From Clostridia bacterium (GTDB lineage Bacteria > Bacillota > DSM-12270 > Thermacetogeniales > Thermacetogeniaceae): a stretch of 64,000 bases of DNA. The stretch spans positions 28,598-92,597 of the forward strand of contig CADDZD010000003.1 of assembly GCA_902812385.1 (NCBI GenBank), read 5' to 3'. The notes under the pieces were generated by a model that had not been told where the DNA came from, did not search any database, and saw nothing but the letters and a program-made list of their open reading frames with translations. Shown piece after piece: positions 62,436-64,000 of this stretch. Position numbers and translations under genes: made by a program. Position 1 is the stretch's first letter, and each line of letters begins with the position of its first letter.

Positions 62436-63686
62436 TTAATTGTACAGCGGGAACCTTTCACAGACGTATCTTACTGCTTCCCGGATTTCAGCAGGATCCC
62501 TCTCTTTCGATAATGTCCAATGGATAATATCCGCAATCTCTACCATAGTTTCTGTATTCATCCCCCGGGAGGTAACCGCCGGAGTGCCTATGCGAATGCC
62601 GCTGGTCACCTGAGGTTTTTCTGAGTCAAAGGGAACGGCGTTTTTGTTTACCGTTATATTGACTTCATCTAGCCACGTTTCTGCCTGTTTACCAGTAATT
62701 CCTTTATTGCGTAGGTCAACGAGCATCATGTGGTTGTCAGTACCGCCAGAAACCAAATTATATCCATGTTCAATCAGTCGTCCAGCCAGCGCTTTTGCAT
62801 TGGCCACAACCATCTTTTGGTATTCGATAAATTCTGGCTGAAGAGCTTCCTTGAGAGCAACCGCCTTTGCTGCGATGACATGCATCAGAGGACCTCCCTG
62901 AATCCCGGGGAAAATTGCCTTGTCTATTGCCTGAGCAAATTTTTTACGGCAGAGGATCATCCCTCCTCGGGGTCCGCGCAGGGTCTTATGGGTCGTGGTC
63001 GTTACGAAATCGGCATACGGAACCGGAGAAGGATGTAACCCCGCAGCTACCAAACCAGCGATATGGGCCATATCAACCATCAGATATGCCCCAACCCGGT
63101 CAGCTATTTCTTTAAAACGTGCAAAATTAATGACCCTTGGATAGGCACTCGCTCCGGCCAGGACCAGTTTTGGCCGGTGCTTAATAGCCAAGCGTTCCAC
63201 TTCATCATAATCAATGGTGCCAGTTTCCTTACTCACTCCATAGGATACTACCTTGAAATACTTCCCAGAAATGTTTACCGGGCTACCGTGAGTAAGGTGG
63301 CCGCCATGTGCCAAATCCATACCTAGGATTGTGTCCCCAGGCTCGAGGATCGCAAAGTAAACCGCCATGTTTGCCTGCGACCCAGAATGCGGCTGAACAT
63401 TGGCATGTTCTGCCCCGAAAAGTCTTTTCGCCCTCTCTCTGGCAAGGTCCTCAATCTTATCAACAAATTCGCATCCACCGTAATACCGCTTACCTGGATA
63501 CCCCTCAGCATACTTGTTGGTCAACACTGTTCCCTGAGCCATCATAACAGCTTTGCTCGTAAAGTTTTCCGAAGCTATAAGCTCAATCTTCGCTTGCTGA
63601 CGCTTCAATTCCTTGTTAATGAAGGAAGCAATCTCGGGATCTACTTGAGCTAATTCGTTAGTCAATTCTTTATAATTATTGAGCAT
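62436..63686 (-). CDS. glyA: Serine hydroxymethyltransferase
   Basis: The product is 416 residues. Signatures include [39 protein letters not shown], the cofactor-lysine motif [17 protein letters not shown] and the C-terminal [15 protein letters not shown]. It interconverts serine and glycine with tetrahydrofolate. RBS AAGGAG precedes the ATG. It is the nearest gene upstream of the gcv operon but is separated from it by the riboswitch and its promoter, so regulation is independent. Coding GC is lower than in the gcv genes. Confidence 0.97.
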   Translation of the reverse strand: MLNNYKELTNELAQVDPEIASFINKELKRQQAKIELIASENFTSKAVMMAQGTVLTNKYAEGYPGKRYYGGCEFVDKIEDLARERAKRLFGAEHANVQPHSGSQANMAVYFAILEPGDTILGMDLAHGGHLTHGSPVNISGKYFKVVSYGVSKETGTIDYDEVERLAIKHRPKLVLAGASAYPRVINFARFKEIADRVGAYLMVDMAHIAGLVAAGLHPSPVPYADFVTTTTHKTLRGPRGGMILCRKKFAQAIDKAIFPGIQGGPLMHVIAAKAVALKEALQPEFIEYQKMVVANAKALAGRLIEHGYNLVSGGTDNHMMLVDLRNKGITGKQAETWLDEVNITVNKNAVPFDSEKPQVTSGIRIGTPAVTSRGMNTETMVEIADIIHWTLSKERDPAEIREAVRYVCERFPLYN

Positions 63687-64000
63687 CTTTTTAATACTCC
63701 TTTTTTTCTTCTAAAATTTCTCTTCTAAAATATACATAAGTGTTTTTCTAAAGACACATAATTGCGTACGCGTACTTAAGGGAAAAGTACAATTTCACAA
63801 GTGCGAGCGTAAATGGCCAAGGACTATGCTAGAAATATTTGTAACTGCAATAATACCCCAACTCTTTTTATATCCCATCTTCCGCACCCTACCATTTCAT
63901 TAAGAAAAAATTTTAAAAAAAATTTTCAGAGCAAGGAGGAATTCCAGAAAATTCCGCGAATTTTCCCCTAACGACAATAATTTGGGGGAATTTCGCATGA
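63687..64000. other. Region upstream of glyA without a supported gene
   Basis: This AT-rich stretch contains a 10-bp perfect palindrome, GTACGCGTAC (63766-63775), about 80 bp before glyA. A repeated TCTTCTAAAAT lies near 63710-63730. A 32-codon minus-strand frame (63900-63998) is open at the edge but looks fortuitous. The glyA promoter must be here, but no clear hexamer pair was found. Confidence 0.4.

Noticed and set aside
63900..63998. 32-codon minus-strand frame at the window edge
   Set aside because: It encodes mostly Phe, Leu and Lys from an A/T-rich tract, and the RBS would be outside the window.
1..64000. CRISPR arrays, tRNA and rRNA genes
   Set aside because: No regularly spaced repeats, no cloverleaf with TTCGA-type loops and no rRNA motifs were recognised by reading the intergenic regions.

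Overview
The window reads as chromosome of an endospore-forming, type IV-piliated Firmicute. The complete spoIIIAA-AH operon, the sigK fragment, the Asp23/AmaP pair, a CD1247-type protein and a split sodA-free biotin carboxylase locus together suggest a Peptococcaceae/Desulfotomaculales-like anaerobe (Pelotomaculum or Desulfotomaculum type). That placement is inferred from gene content and order; no taxonomic marker was compared.

0-38 kb is ordinary core chromosome, all on the minus strand. In transcription order from high to low coordinates it carries: a radical SAM gene and yqeG; the shikimate run aroE-aroC-aroK-aroB; a type IV pilus cluster (a degenerate pilT paralogue, pilB, pilT, pilC, pilin, minor pilins, pilM-N-O, prepilin peptidase, a GspH-like pseudopilin); tldD-pmbA; aroQ, an aminopeptidase P-type gene, efp and a CD1247-type gene; spoIIIAA-AH; a biotin-dependent carboxylase (carboxyltransferase fused to biotin carrier, plus accC); Asp23-AmaP-DUF2273; nusB; two tandem folD genes; and xseA-xseB.

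38-47.7 kb is an accessory island that interrupts sigK. Only the 3' half of sigK is present (38168-38533). It ends at a chimeric attachment site beside a large serine recombinase of the SpoIVCA type. Seven kilobases further on, a second copy of the same recombinase cassette sits beside an apparently intact attP: perfect 22-bp arms around a 14-bp centre. This is the arrangement expected if two sigK-intervening (skin-like) elements integrated in tandem. The 5' half of sigK is not in the window. Between the two cassettes lie decayed or small mobile-element genes: a truncated tyrosine recombinase, an IS630 fragment, a frameshifted traG/virD4, a parA fragment, an MNT/HepT toxin-antitoxin pair, a Fic protein and a protein with homing-endonuclease-associated repeats.

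47.8-50.7 kb is a plus-strand trio: phosphodiester glycosidase, an anchored unknown protein and a polysaccharide deacetylase. After it come a metallo-beta-lactamase-fold hydrolase and a regulator gene broken by a 13-bp tandem duplication.

52.3-63.7 kb is a serine/glycine and one-carbon block on the minus strand: glyA; then a tandem glycine riboswitch with two consecutive terminators and an IS605-type right-end relic in the leader of gcvT-gcvH-gcvPA-gcvPB-lpdA-lplA; then ywlG-sdaAB-sdaAA. Together with folD these genes interconvert serine, glycine, CO2/ammonia and methylene-tetrahydrofolate.
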